Positions 34,756 to 43,172 of a stretch of 64,000 bases of DNA are shown here, one piece after another. Below the pieces are notes generated by a model. The model was not told where the DNA came from, searched no databases, and saw nothing but the letters and a program-made list of their open reading frames with translations. How positions within the stretch are numbered: the first letter of the stretch is position 1; every line of letters starts with the position of its first letter. The stretch is taken from positions 3,968,001 through 4,032,000 of the forward strand of contig NZ_CP068082.1 in assembly GCF_016724845.1 (NCBI RefSeq), in the 5' to 3' direction. This DNA is from Sphingobacterium spiritivorum (GTDB lineage Bacteria > Bacteroidota > Bacteroidia > Sphingobacteriales > Sphingobacteriaceae). Position numbers and translations under genes: made by a program.

Positions 34756-35796
34756 ATGAAAAGATCATGGACGGCTTTAGTATTCTTTTTTATTGGTTGC
34801 CTGGGCGCTTACGCCGGGCAGCCAAATAAAGCAATAGATCGTCATGTGATTGATGGAAGAGCGCAAGGCACGACTTACCATATTGTCTATTATGCTGAAA
34901 GAACAATATCGAAAACAGCCATAGACAGTATGCTTATGGATATTGATAATTCGATGTCCGTCTATAATAAAAATTCTCTTATTTCTAAATTCAATCTTCC
35001 GGAGACAACTTCAATTGAAATGGATCACCATATGCAAAAGGTGGTGAACAAGTCATTTGCTTATTATAAGCTTTCAAAAGGACAGTTTGATATCACTGTC
35101 GCACCTCTGGTACAATTGTGGGGATTTGGTCCTGCACGTATATCTGCCCTCCCGGATGAAGAGCAAATCAGAGAGACATTGAAAAATGTGGGAATGAATC
35201 AGCTCAAAGTAAGAGGCAAACGACTGCTAAAGAAAAATCCGAAAGTATCGATCGATCTGAATGGTATTGCACAGGGCTATTCCGTGGATGTACTGGCAGA
35301 CTATCTGCTACAGCAGGGTATTCAGGATTTTATTGTCGAACTGGGAGGGGAGTTGCGTATCAGTGGTAAAAAACCTGACGGAGAACGGTTAAAAGTGGGA
35401 ATAGAACGTCCTGTAAAAACAAATGGTAATACAGCGCTAAAACAGGATGTAATAGTACCACCCGGCGGAGCTATTACTACAGCCGGAAATTTTGAGAAAT
35501 ATCTAATGGATAAAAACCGTAAAATTACCCACCACATTAATCCTAAAACCGGCTATTCTTTTGAAACAAGTATTGTGAGTGTCACTGTACATGCACCTAC
35601 GGCTATGGAAGGAGATGCGCTGGATAATATTTTTATGGCAATGTCTCCTGATGAGGCAATTGTTTTTGCAAATAAGATAAAAAATATAGATATTTATATT
35701 ATATACAATAACCAGCAAGGAGATATTCTGGAAAAGCACACGAAAGGCTTTGAGAATCTTTTTGACATAAACCCAATTCCGAATTTATCGCTATGA
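34756..35796 (+). CDS. apbE: FAD:protein FMN transferase, ApbE family
   Basis: A 346-residue exported protein from the ATG at 34756 with a signal peptide (TALVFFFIGCLGAYAG). ApbE covalently attaches FMN to a Ser/Thr of a target protein on the periplasmic side. Visible marks are RAQGTTYHIVYYA, SVYNKNSLISKFN, IDLNGIAQGYSVDVLAD, GGAITTAGNFEKYLMD, the HHINPKTGYS Mg/FAD loop and GDALDNIFMAM. No obvious flavinylation target (FMN-binding, RnfG or NqrC-like domain) is encoded nearby. It overlaps the next gene by 4 bases (ATGA), so they are translationally coupled. Confidence 0.93.
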   Translation: MKRSWTALVFFFIGCLGAYAGQPNKAIDRHVIDGRAQGTTYHIVYYAERTISKTAIDSMLMDIDNSMSVYNKNSLISKFNLPETTSIEMDHHMQKVVNKSFAYYKLSKGQFDITVAPLVQLWGFGPARISALPDEEQIRETLKNVGMNQLKVRGKRLLKKNPKVSIDLNGIAQGYSVDVLADYLLQQGIQDFIVELGGELRISGKKPDGERLKVGIERPVKTNGNTALKQDVIVPPGGAITTAGNFEKYLMDKNRKITHHINPKTGYSFETSIVSVTVHAPTAMEGDALDNIFMAMSPDEAIVFANKIKNIDIYIIYNNQQGDILEKHTKGFENLFDINPIPNLSL

Positions 35797-36725
35797 AACG
35801 AAGTGATTTTCTTAGAAATGCTGCTTTAGTATCAGGTGCAGCGCTTACAGGCAATGCACTACAAGCCTCCGAACAAAAAGCACAGAATCTTTTTACTGAA
35901 CAAAAAGGTAAAACGTTTAAGCTGAACTATGCGCCACATCAGGGCATGTTTCAGGATTCCGCAGGTAAAAACTTTTTGGATGAAATCAAGTATTTTTATG
36001 ATCTCGGATTTAGAGCCATTGAGGACAACGGTTATCTGGGACGATCGGTAGAAGAACAGGAGAAAATAGGTGATCTTCTGGCCAAATTGGGTATGACTAT
36101 GGGCGTTTTTGTTGTGGATGGCGGTCAGAATTGGATGACTTCACTTGCTACCGGTAAACCTGAATTTCTGGATCACTTTGTGAAAACTTGTCAACGCTCA
36201 GTAGAGGCTGCAAAGCGTTGTAATGCCAAATGGCTTACTGTTGTTCCCGGATTCTATGAGCGTAAACTTCCGTGGGGAAATCAGTTTGCTAATATTGTAC
36301 AAGCCATGCGAAAAGGAGCGGAAATCTTCGAACCGCATAATCTGATAATGGTACTGGAAACCTTGAGCGATACCCCGGATCTTTTTCTTCAGCAAACGCA
36401 CGAAACCTATGCAGTATGTAAAGCTGTCAATAGTCCAGCCTGCAAAATACTTTATGATATCTATCATATGCAGCGTACAGAAGGTGATCTGCTGGTCAAT
36501 ATAGATCGTTGCTGGGATGAAATTGCCTATATACAGATAGGTGATAATCCGGGCCGTAAAGAACCTACTACAGGTGAAATTAACTATAAGAATGTATTTG
36601 CACATTTATATAAAAAAGGTTACAGAGGTGTAATGGGAATGGAACACGGGAAGTCGAAAGGTGGAAAAGCTGGGGAAGAGGCACTTGTGGCAGCCTACAG
36701 GGAGGTTGATAGTTTCAGTGTGTAA
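35793..36725 (+). CDS. TIM-barrel sugar isomerase/epimerase (hydroxypyruvate isomerase-like), probably exported
   Basis: A 310-residue xylose-isomerase-like TIM barrel. The N-terminus has a Tat-like signal with KR in place of RR (MKRSDFLRNAALVSGAALTG). Metal-ligand type residues are visible: VLETLSD (Glu), KILYDIYHMQ (Asp, His), AYIQIGDNPGRKEP (Gln/Asp) and GMEHGKSK (Glu). The family isomerises or epimerises keto-sugars and hydroxypyruvate. In this cluster it probably acts on the keto-sugar made by the oxidoreductases. Its start overlaps apbE by 4 bases; a 96-base gap follows. Confidence 0.88.
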   Translation: MKRSDFLRNAALVSGAALTGNALQASEQKAQNLFTEQKGKTFKLNYAPHQGMFQDSAGKNFLDEIKYFYDLGFRAIEDNGYLGRSVEEQEKIGDLLAKLGMTMGVFVVDGGQNWMTSLATGKPEFLDHFVKTCQRSVEAAKRCNAKWLTVVPGFYERKLPWGNQFANIVQAMRKGAEIFEPHNLIMVLETLSDTPDLFLQQTHETYAVCKAVNSPACKILYDIYHMQRTEGDLLVNIDRCWDEIAYIQIGDNPGRKEPTTGEINYKNVFAHLYKKGYRGVMGMEHGKSKGGKAGEEALVAAYREVDSFSV

Positions 36726-36821
36726 CTTTTTTAATAGTGTATTTTTTACAATTTGATTTTTTTTATAACTTGCTAAATATTTAAACCATAATAATTGTAA
36801 TATCATAAACCATCTACCTCT

Positions 36822-38066
36822 ATGTCTACAGGAATAAAAATAAAATTATCTTTCATGATGTTTCTCGAATTTTTTATTTGGGGAGCATGGTTTGTTACGT
36901 TGGGGACTTTCCTGAGTAAGAGCCTTAATGCAACAGGTCTGGAAAGTGCAAATGTATTTTCGACTCAATCCTGGGGAGCTATAGTTGCGCCATTTATCAT
37001 CGGTATGATTGCGGATCGCTTTTTTAATGCAGAGCGTATCCTTGGCGTACTTCATATTGTAGGGGCTTTTCTGATGTATCAGATGTATCAGTCTACTTCA
37101 GTGAGTGAGTTTTATCCATATGTACTGGGATATATGTTGTTGTACATGCCAACGTTATCTTTAGTCAATTCGGTTTCTTTCCGTCAGATGAAAAATCCGG
37201 AAAAGGAATTTTCGAGTATCCGTATCTGGGGAACTATTGGCTGGATCGTTGCTGGTCTGGCGATCAGTTATCTGTTTAAATGGGATGCCGGAGAAGGTTT
37301 ATTGAAAAACACCTTTTTAATGGCAGGTATAGCATCATTGGTGTTGGGTTTATTTAGCTTTACACTTCCTAAGACTCCACCTGTCAAAATTGAACAGACT
37401 GAAAAAGCGACCATAGGACAGATTATCGGATTGGATGCCGTTAAACTGTTGAAAGACAAAAACTTTTTATTGTTCTTTATTTCATCTATACTGATCTGTA
37501 TTCCACTGGCATTTTATTACCAGAATGCAAATGTATTCCTGAGTGAGATTAATCTGGAAAATCCTACAGGAAAAATGACTATAGGTCAGATTTCCGAAGT
37601 CTTATTTCTGCTTTTGCTTCCCGTGTTCTTTACCCGTTTTGGTTTTAAGAAAACTATTCTGGTAGGTATGCTTGCCTGGGCCGCACGCTATCTGATGTTT
37701 GCTTACGGAAATGCGGGAGACCTTACCTTTATGTTAATTACCGGAATTGCATTACACGGTATCTGTTATGACTTTTTCTTTGTTTCAGGACAGATCTATA
37801 CCGATAATAAAGCCGGTGCCAAATATAAAAGTTCTGCTCAGGGATTAATTACATTGGCGACCTATGGTGTGGGTCAGCTTATCGGATTCTGGGTGGCAGG
37901 ATATGTAAGTGATATGTACATTGATCTGAAGTCAACGGATATCGCATTATTCTGGAATAAAGTATGGGTGATTCCTGCCGGAATTGCAATTGTTGTTTTC
38001 TTATTTTTCCTGATTTTCTTTAAAGATGAGAAGATAGAGAGTACCAAAGAAACTGAAACTATTTAA
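36822..38066 (+). CDS. MFS permease, nucleoside permease (NupG)-like
   Basis: A 414-residue inner-membrane transporter with 12 helices. The start (KLSFMMFLEFFIWGAWFVTLGTFL) and the SIRIWGTIGWIVAGL motif resemble the NupG/XapB nucleoside:H+ symporter family. Relatives in Bacteroidota sugar clusters are commonly placed near oxidoreductases and are thought to import sugars or modified sugars rather than nucleosides. Here it is a plausible importer of the oxidised sugar product. It begins 96 bases after the isomerase gene and 31 bases before the GMC gene. Confidence 0.88.
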   Translation: MSTGIKIKLSFMMFLEFFIWGAWFVTLGTFLSKSLNATGLESANVFSTQSWGAIVAPFIIGMIADRFFNAERILGVLHIVGAFLMYQMYQSTSVSEFYPYVLGYMLLYMPTLSLVNSVSFRQMKNPEKEFSSIRIWGTIGWIVAGLAISYLFKWDAGEGLLKNTFLMAGIASLVLGLFSFTLPKTPPVKIEQTEKATIGQIIGLDAVKLLKDKNFLLFFISSILICIPLAFYYQNANVFLSEINLENPTGKMTIGQISEVLFLLLLPVFFTRFGFKKTILVGMLAWAARYLMFAYGNAGDLTFMLITGIALHGICYDFFFVSGQIYTDNKAGAKYKSSAQGLITLATYGVGQLIGFWVAGYVSDMYIDLKSTDIALFWNKVWVIPAGIAIVVFLFFLIFFKDEKIESTKETETI

Positions 38067-38097
38067 AACAAATTATAAACTAATAAAGAGAAGAGAT

Positions 38098-39783
38098 ATG
38101 GCAGATAATGTATATGACGCAATTGTCATCGGATCAGGAATAAGCGGTGGTTGGGCTGCAAAGGAACTGACGGAAAAAGGACTTAAAACAATTGTTTTAG
38201 AACGTGGTCGTAATATCGAACATGTGAAAGATTATCCATCGCCCAATAAAAATCCTTGGGATTTTGAACATCGCGGAGGTCGTACAACACAAATGGTCAA
38301 AGATTATCCTGTTCTTAGTCGTGACTATCCCCTCAATGAAAAAAACCTGGATTACTGGGTCAATGAGAAGGAAAGTCCATATACAGAGGTGAAAAGATTC
38401 GACTGGTACCGCGGGTATCATGTCGGAGGCCGATCGCTGATGTGGGGAAGACAAAGTTACCGTTTCTCTGATCTGGATTTTGAAGCCAACCTTAAAGATG
38501 GTCATGGTACAGACTGGCCAATTCGTTATAATGAAATTGCTCCGTGGTACAGCTATGCAGAGAAATTTGCAGGAATCTCCGGTAACAGAGACGGCCTTGC
38601 CGTACTACCGGACGGAGATTTTATGCCGGCAATGGAGATGAATATTGTAGAAAAAGATCTTGCGGCACGATTGAAGACGCAGTATGGCGGTAAAAGACAC
38701 TTTATCATGGGAAGAACAGCAAATATTACTGTTCCTCATCATGGACGTGTCAACTGTCAATACCAGAATCAGTGCTGGTTAGGATGTAATTTCGGTGCAT
38801 ATTTCAGTACACAGTCTGCAACCTTACCGGCTGCTGTGAAAACAGGTAACCTGACTTTGAGACCTTTCTCTATCGTGAAGAATATCATCTACGATAAGAA
38901 TACTAAAAAAGCAACAGGAGTAGAGATAATTGATGCAGAGACAAATAAGACCTATGAATTCTTTGCAAAAGTAATTTTCGTATGTGCTTCAGCACTTAAC
39001 TCTACATGGGTATTGATGAACTCCGCTACGGATGTATGGGAAGGTGGATTAGGTAGTAGCAGCGGACAGTTGGGACACAATCTGATGGATCACCACTTCC
39101 GTTGCGGAGCAGGAGGTTCTGTAGAAGGGTATGAAGAGAGCTATACATTCGGAAGAAGACCTAATGGTATATACGTTCCGCGATTTGTAAACGTAGACGG
39201 CGATACCAAAAAACGCGATTATATACGTGGATTCGGATATCAGGGTGGTGCCAGCCGAGGACGTTGGTCGGGCGCTGTTGCTGAAATGAGTGTCGGAGAT
39301 GCCTGGAAAGATGCGATCCTGGAACCGGGAGGCTGGAGTGTAGGCTTTACAGCTTTCGGTGAAATGCTTCCTTACCATGAAAATAAAGTTACCCTCGATA
39401 AAAATGTAAAAGATAAATGGGGCTTACCGGTATTGGCGATCGATGCGGAAATAAAAGATAATGAGATCAAAATGCGTAAGGATATGCAGGAGGAGATGAA
39501 AGAGATGTTGGAATCTATCGGTGTGAAAGATGTATATACTTATGACAACGTTTACGGTTTAGGACAGGGAATTCATGAGATGGGTACTGCCCGTATGGGT
39601 ACAGATCCTAAAAATTCTGTATTGAACAGTCACAACCAGGTATGGGATGCAAAGAACGTATTCGTTACAGACGGAGCTGCAATGGCTTCAGCTGCATGTA
39701 TCAACCCTTCACTTACTTATATGGCATTGACAGCGCGTGCTGTTGATTTTGCGGTCAGTGAGCTGAAAAAAGGAAACCTATAA
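38098..39783 (+). CDS. GMC-family FAD-dependent sugar dehydrogenase, large subunit
   Basis: A 561-residue flavoprotein with an N-terminal FAD-binding fold (VIGSGISGGWAAKEL, 11-25), a GGRSLMWGRQS FAD-contact region (110-120) and the C-terminal GMC active site H493 (GIHEMGTARMG) and N536 (ACINPSLTYMALT). Three Cys at 220, 226 and 230 (CQYQNQCWLGC) lie where FAD-glucose dehydrogenases such as Burkholderia GdhA carry the Cys that bind a 3Fe-4S cluster, so a cluster is possible. It has no signal of its own, so export may rely on the Tat-tagged subunit 3 encoded two genes later. Confidence 0.92.
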   Translation: MADNVYDAIVIGSGISGGWAAKELTEKGLKTIVLERGRNIEHVKDYPSPNKNPWDFEHRGGRTTQMVKDYPVLSRDYPLNEKNLDYWVNEKESPYTEVKRFDWYRGYHVGGRSLMWGRQSYRFSDLDFEANLKDGHGTDWPIRYNEIAPWYSYAEKFAGISGNRDGLAVLPDGDFMPAMEMNIVEKDLAARLKTQYGGKRHFIMGRTANITVPHHGRVNCQYQNQCWLGCNFGAYFSTQSATLPAAVKTGNLTLRPFSIVKNIIYDKNTKKATGVEIIDAETNKTYEFFAKVIFVCASALNSTWVLMNSATDVWEGGLGSSSGQLGHNLMDHHFRCGAGGSVEGYEESYTFGRRPNGIYVPRFVNVDGDTKKRDYIRGFGYQGGASRGRWSGAVAEMSVGDAWKDAILEPGGWSVGFTAFGEMLPYHENKVTLDKNVKDKWGLPVLAIDAEIKDNEIKMRKDMQEEMKEMLESIGVKDVYTYDNVYGLGQGIHEMGTARMGTDPKNSVLNSHNQVWDAKNVFVTDGAAMASAACINPSLTYMALTARAVDFAVSELKKGNL

Positions 39784-39802
39784 TCAAACGTCTTCATAAA
39801 TT

Positions 39803-41233
39803 ATGGATAAAAACAGTAGTACTTCAAGGAGAGATTTTATAAGGTCGGCTGCGACAGCAGCTGCCGCATTTATGATTGTGCCGCGCCATGTACTCGGTGG
39901 TACCGGATTTATTGCACCAAGTGATAAATTGCAGGTAGCCGGAATCGGGGTTGGCGGAAAAGGAGCCAGTGATATTAATTCATTCTTCGCAAGTGGTAAA
40001 GCCGATATTGCTTTTTTGTGTGATGTAGATGATACAAGAGCTGCAGGTACCGTTAAGAAATTTCCGAAAGCAAAATATTATAAGGATTTCCGGGAAATGT
40101 TAGACAAGGAACATAAGCATATAGATGCTGTTTCTATCTCTACTCCGGATCATAATCACGCTATTCAATCCCTTGCAGCGATGCAACTGGGTAAGCACGT
40201 GTACGTACAGAAACCTCTCACTCATGATGTGTGGGAAGCAAGGGTACTGACAGATGCGGCTAAGAAATATAAAGTAGTCACGCAGATGGGTAATCAGGGT
40301 GCCTCTAATGATGGTCCGCGTCAGGTACGTGAATGGTACGAAGCCGGTATGATCGGTGACGTACATACCGTATATTGCTGGACGGACAGACCGGTTTGGC
40401 CTTCAGGTATTCCATGGCCTACACAAAAAGGTCAGATCCCTAAAGAGCTGGATTGGGATCTGTGGTTAGGTACTGCCCCTCAACGTGATTATATTGATAA
40501 ATTAGTTCCCTTCAACTGGAGAGGCTGGTGGGACTATGGGACAGGTGCGTTGGGAGATATGGGATGTCACTTGCTGGAAGTGCCTTTCAGTACATTAGGA
40601 TTGACCTATGTGCAGGATGTACAGGCGAGTGTGGGTACCGTCTATGTGGATGAATTCAAACGCGGATATTTCCCAGAAAGTTGTCCCCCTTCCAGTCATG
40701 CGACACTAACCTTCCCTAAAGGTAATCGTACTGCTGGTCCTGTGACCTTACATTGGATGGATGGTGGTATACAACCTCCGAGACCGGATGAATTAGGTCC
40801 TAATGAAATCTTTGGTGATGGTGGTAATGGTATTTTATTAGTAGGTACGAAAGGAAAAATTCTGGCAGATACTTACGGACAAAATGCACGTTTACTTCCG
40901 ACTTCCCGTAAAGAAAATGTAGCACAAAAATATGCACGTGTTGCAGGTGGTGCAGAAGGTCACTATGGTCAGTGGGTAGAAGCATGTATTGCCGGCTATG
41001 GTAAAAAAGAGGTGAGCTCACCGTTTGAGATCGCTGGCCCGCTTACAGAAGCATTATTAATGGCTAATCTGGCCATTCGTGGCGCAGATATGCGTATTAA
41101 TAATAAATATCCGGGTAGAAACCTGAAATTACTGTGGGATAATCAACAAATGAAAGTGACTAACTTTGATGAAGTCAACCAGTTTGTGAAAAGAAATTAC
41201 CGTACAGGTTGGGATATCAAGTATACAATTTAA
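39803..41233 (+). CDS. Second Tat-exported Gfo/Idh/MocA family oxidoreductase
   Basis: A 476-residue protein with a clear twin-arginine signal (TSRRDFIRSAATAAAAFMIVPRHVLGG) and Rossmann fold marks (VAGIGVGGKGASDIN, FLCDVDD, VSISTPDHNHAIQ, VQKPLTHD). The C-terminal domain includes GWWDYGTGALGDMGCHLLEVPF, a family hallmark. It is a different subfamily from the first oxidoreductase; it differs by an extra 100-residue insert (DRPVWPSGIPWPTQKG; PSSHATLTF). It is placed between the GMC gene and its putative partner, which suggests that it acts on the same periplasmic sugar. Confidence 0.92.
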   Translation: MDKNSSTSRRDFIRSAATAAAAFMIVPRHVLGGTGFIAPSDKLQVAGIGVGGKGASDINSFFASGKADIAFLCDVDDTRAAGTVKKFPKAKYYKDFREMLDKEHKHIDAVSISTPDHNHAIQSLAAMQLGKHVYVQKPLTHDVWEARVLTDAAKKYKVVTQMGNQGASNDGPRQVREWYEAGMIGDVHTVYCWTDRPVWPSGIPWPTQKGQIPKELDWDLWLGTAPQRDYIDKLVPFNWRGWWDYGTGALGDMGCHLLEVPFSTLGLTYVQDVQASVGTVYVDEFKRGYFPESCPPSSHATLTFPKGNRTAGPVTLHWMDGGIQPPRPDELGPNEIFGDGGNGILLVGTKGKILADTYGQNARLLPTSRKENVAQKYARVAGGAEGHYGQWVEACIAGYGKKEVSSPFEIAGPLTEALLMANLAIRGADMRINNKYPGRNLKLLWDNQQMKVTNFDEVNQFVKRNYRTGWDIKYTI

Positions 41234-41260
41234 GCATTAACGTTTTAAAACGATAAAGAT

Positions 41261-41893
41261 ATGAATAGAAGAGAAGCATTACAGCGTGTCGCCCTGTTGA
41301 TGGGAGGAACTGTCATTGGCGCTAATCTTTTCCTGGAAGGCTGTTCACGTTCAGCTTCAAAAGATACAGCAAAACTTTTTGAAAAAGATTCGGTCAATTT
41401 TCTTGGCGATCTGGCAGAAGCGATCTTGCCCAAAACAAGTACACCGGGAGCGAAGGAAGCAGGCGTAGGAGAATTTATCCCTGTCATGATCAGAGACTGT
41501 TATGCAGACACTGAGCAAAAGGTATTCTTAGACGGAATCAATACTGTTGATGAACGTGCTAAGAAGGAATTCGGTAAGAAGTTTCAGGAACTAAGTAAGG
41601 AAGATCAGACTAAATTTGTCAATATTCTTGATAAAGAAGCCAGTGAATACAACGCTAAGCAGGCAGAAGCTACAAAAGCACAGCGTGAAAAGGATGCATT
41701 GAAACAAAATGAAATGTATCGTGTGCCGAAAAGCGATCCGCCACACTGGTTCACGATGTTCAAGCAATTGACCCTTACAGGTTTCTTTACTTCAGAACTG
41801 GGCGCTACTAAAGCGCTACGTTATGTGAAAATTCCGGGGAAATTTGATGGTAATTATCCTTATAAAAAAGGAGAGCACGCCTGGGCATTATAA
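41261..41893 (+). CDS. Gluconate 2-dehydrogenase subunit 3-like, Tat/lipoprotein partner of the GMC enzyme
   Basis: A 210-residue protein with an RR pair (MNRREALQRVALLMGG) and a Cys in a lipobox-like FLEGC at residue 28, so it is probably Tat-exported and lipid-anchored. The rest matches the gluconate 2-dehydrogenase subunit 3 family (LGDLAEAILPKTSTPGAKEAGVGEFIPVMIRDCY; FTMFKQLTLTGFFTSELGATKAL). In known GDH/LacC-type systems this small subunit binds the GMC subunit and carries it through Tat. No cytochrome c subunit is encoded here, so the electron acceptor is unidentified. Confidence 0.9.
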   Translation: MNRREALQRVALLMGGTVIGANLFLEGCSRSASKDTAKLFEKDSVNFLGDLAEAILPKTSTPGAKEAGVGEFIPVMIRDCYADTEQKVFLDGINTVDERAKKEFGKKFQELSKEDQTKFVNILDKEASEYNAKQAEATKAQREKDALKQNEMYRVPKSDPPHWFTMFKQLTLTGFFTSELGATKALRYVKIPGKFDGNYPYKKGEHAWAL

Positions 41894-41911
41894 CAGAATG
41901 GAACTTAAGAT

Positions 41912-41941
41912 AAAAAAAGCGGACAACTGTCCGCTTTTTTT
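41912..41941 (+). terminator. Terminator after the sugar-oxidation cluster
   Basis: A 13-bp stem AAAAAAAGCGGAC/GTCCGCTTTTTTT (41912-41924 with 41929-41941), AACT loop. It begins 18 bases after the subunit-3 stop and overlaps the stop of the convergent thioesterase gene. Confidence 0.85.
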
Positions 41942-42668
41942 ATCTTAACCCTATAGCCATCAGAAAATTGATCTTTGGATTCTTTTCAACCTTAAAGAAG
42001 ATCTCTTTATCGGTATGTGCACTCGAAATGGTGACAACATCGTGATAGGTGAGTTCACGTAAATAGTTCATCTCCAAAGAATGAATATTGTTTTCCAGTA
42101 CCAACTCCGGTTTCAATGTGTCCAGACACCAGTCCATATATTTTACATTGTTGACATGCTTGACGATGTCCAGATCAGACAGCACAACCTGATAATTTTT
42201 AATAAATTCTGTTTCCGTCGCAAGGTTTAATCGGGAAAAAGGTTTGGATGTCGCTGTTCTGTCCGGATATGTGGTAAAACCTTCTGTAGAAATCGCCAGA
42301 TCTTCCGAGCCTCGTTTCAGGGTGTTGATCACTGCCCAGTAGGTGGTTGCTGCCAGATAGAGTTCTCCTTTAACATAAATTTCGAAATTGCGTATGGACC
42401 TGGCTCCCTCAAATTCCTGAACCCAGGTTTTAATATGGATCTTATCCAGCCACTTGGGTAATCTGGAAATTTCCATCCGAATTCTGCTCAACACCCATGC
42501 CTGATTATTCCGGGCCATTTCAAAAAAGCCAAACCCGGCAGCAATAGCATGTTCGCCGGCTGTGATCTGAAGCATATTGCTCATCTCGGCGTATTTAATC
42601 AAGCCGGAGGCATAGCAATGAGTGAAATTGACTTCCCACTCTTTCTCGTATATAGACGGTCTTTCCAT
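41940..42668 (-). CDS. Acyl-ACP thioesterase
   Basis: A 242-residue protein from the ATG at 42668; an in-frame ATG at 42704 would add a Cys-containing hydrophobic stretch. It is a tandem hot-dog thioesterase of the FatA/FatB-type family found in bacteria. It begins MERPSIYEKEWEVNFTHCYASGLIKYAEMSNMLQ, has the helix-1 Tyr and FEMARNNQAWVLSRIRMEI, and the second domain has DIVKHVNNVKYMDWCLD with the Asn-His-Asn signature. It releases free fatty acids from acyl carrier protein. It is a single gene convergent with the sugar cluster. Confidence 0.9.
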   Translation of the reverse strand: MERPSIYEKEWEVNFTHCYASGLIKYAEMSNMLQITAGEHAIAAGFGFFEMARNNQAWVLSRIRMEISRLPKWLDKIHIKTWVQEFEGARSIRNFEIYVKGELYLAATTYWAVINTLKRGSEDLAISTEGFTTYPDRTATSKPFSRLNLATETEFIKNYQVVLSDLDIVKHVNNVKYMDWCLDTLKPELVLENNIHSLEMNYLRELTYHDVVTISSAHTDKEIFFKVEKNPKINFLMAIGLR

Positions 42669-42866
42669 AATCCTGTTTGAGCATAAAAATAATGTAAATG
42701 TCAAAGAAACCCAATCTGTTTCAAAATAGTGTCATGTAAAAGAAAAAATACGAATGGATGTTGTTTATAAGTGAAAGTATATCTAAATTTAGCTAACAAG
42801 ATACAAAAAAGCCTGAAATGACGTTTGTATCATAAGGTTCCTGTGTACATTTTAAAATTGTTGATT

Positions 42867-43136
42867 ATGATGATCGGAGAATTAATAGCAAAAGAAGAAT
42901 TGCCAAATTATAAAATAATACCTGCCCCTGTAGATCATTCTGAATTGTTGAAGGATAAATTAGAAGGAGCACTGCGGTTGGGTAATGCATTTAAATCAAA
43001 AACTACAATCGTCTTTCAAACGGAAGACGGTCCAAAACGTATAGAGACTACTATATGGTCTGTTACCGATAAATATTTACAGATCAAAAGCGGCGTACTG
43101 ATCCCGTTAAAATCTGTCCTGGGAATAGAATATTAA
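42867..43136 (+). CDS. Small conserved hypothetical protein
   Basis: An 89-residue soluble protein taken from the ATG at 42867; the adjacent ATG at 42870 is equally possible, and the frame opens at 42825. The mature sequence (MIGELIAKEELPNYKIIPAPVDHSELLKDKLEGALRLG) ends in strand-like KRIETTIWSVTDKYLQIKSGVLIPLKSVLGIEY, the pattern of a small beta-barrel or SH3-like fold. I do not recognise the family. A strong hairpin follows it, which supports a real transcript. Confidence 0.65.
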   Translation: MMIGELIAKEELPNYKIIPAPVDHSELLKDKLEGALRLGNAFKSKTTIVFQTEDGPKRIETTIWSVTDKYLQIKSGVLIPLKSVLGIEY

Positions 43137-43172
43137 AAAGAAAAGTGCTGTATGATCAGCACTTTTCTTTTT
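43135..43172. terminator. Bidirectional terminator
   Basis: A perfect 16-bp stem (43135-43150 with 43157-43172; AAAAAGAAAAGTGCTG) with loop TATGAT and TTTTTT tail, between the small gene and the convergent EEP gene; one arm lies inside the latter's last codons. Confidence 0.85.

Noticed and set aside
42669..42704. 12-residue extension of the acyl-ACP thioesterase
   Set aside because: The family begins at MERPSIYEKEW; the extension is a hydrophobic Cys-containing stretch with no support.
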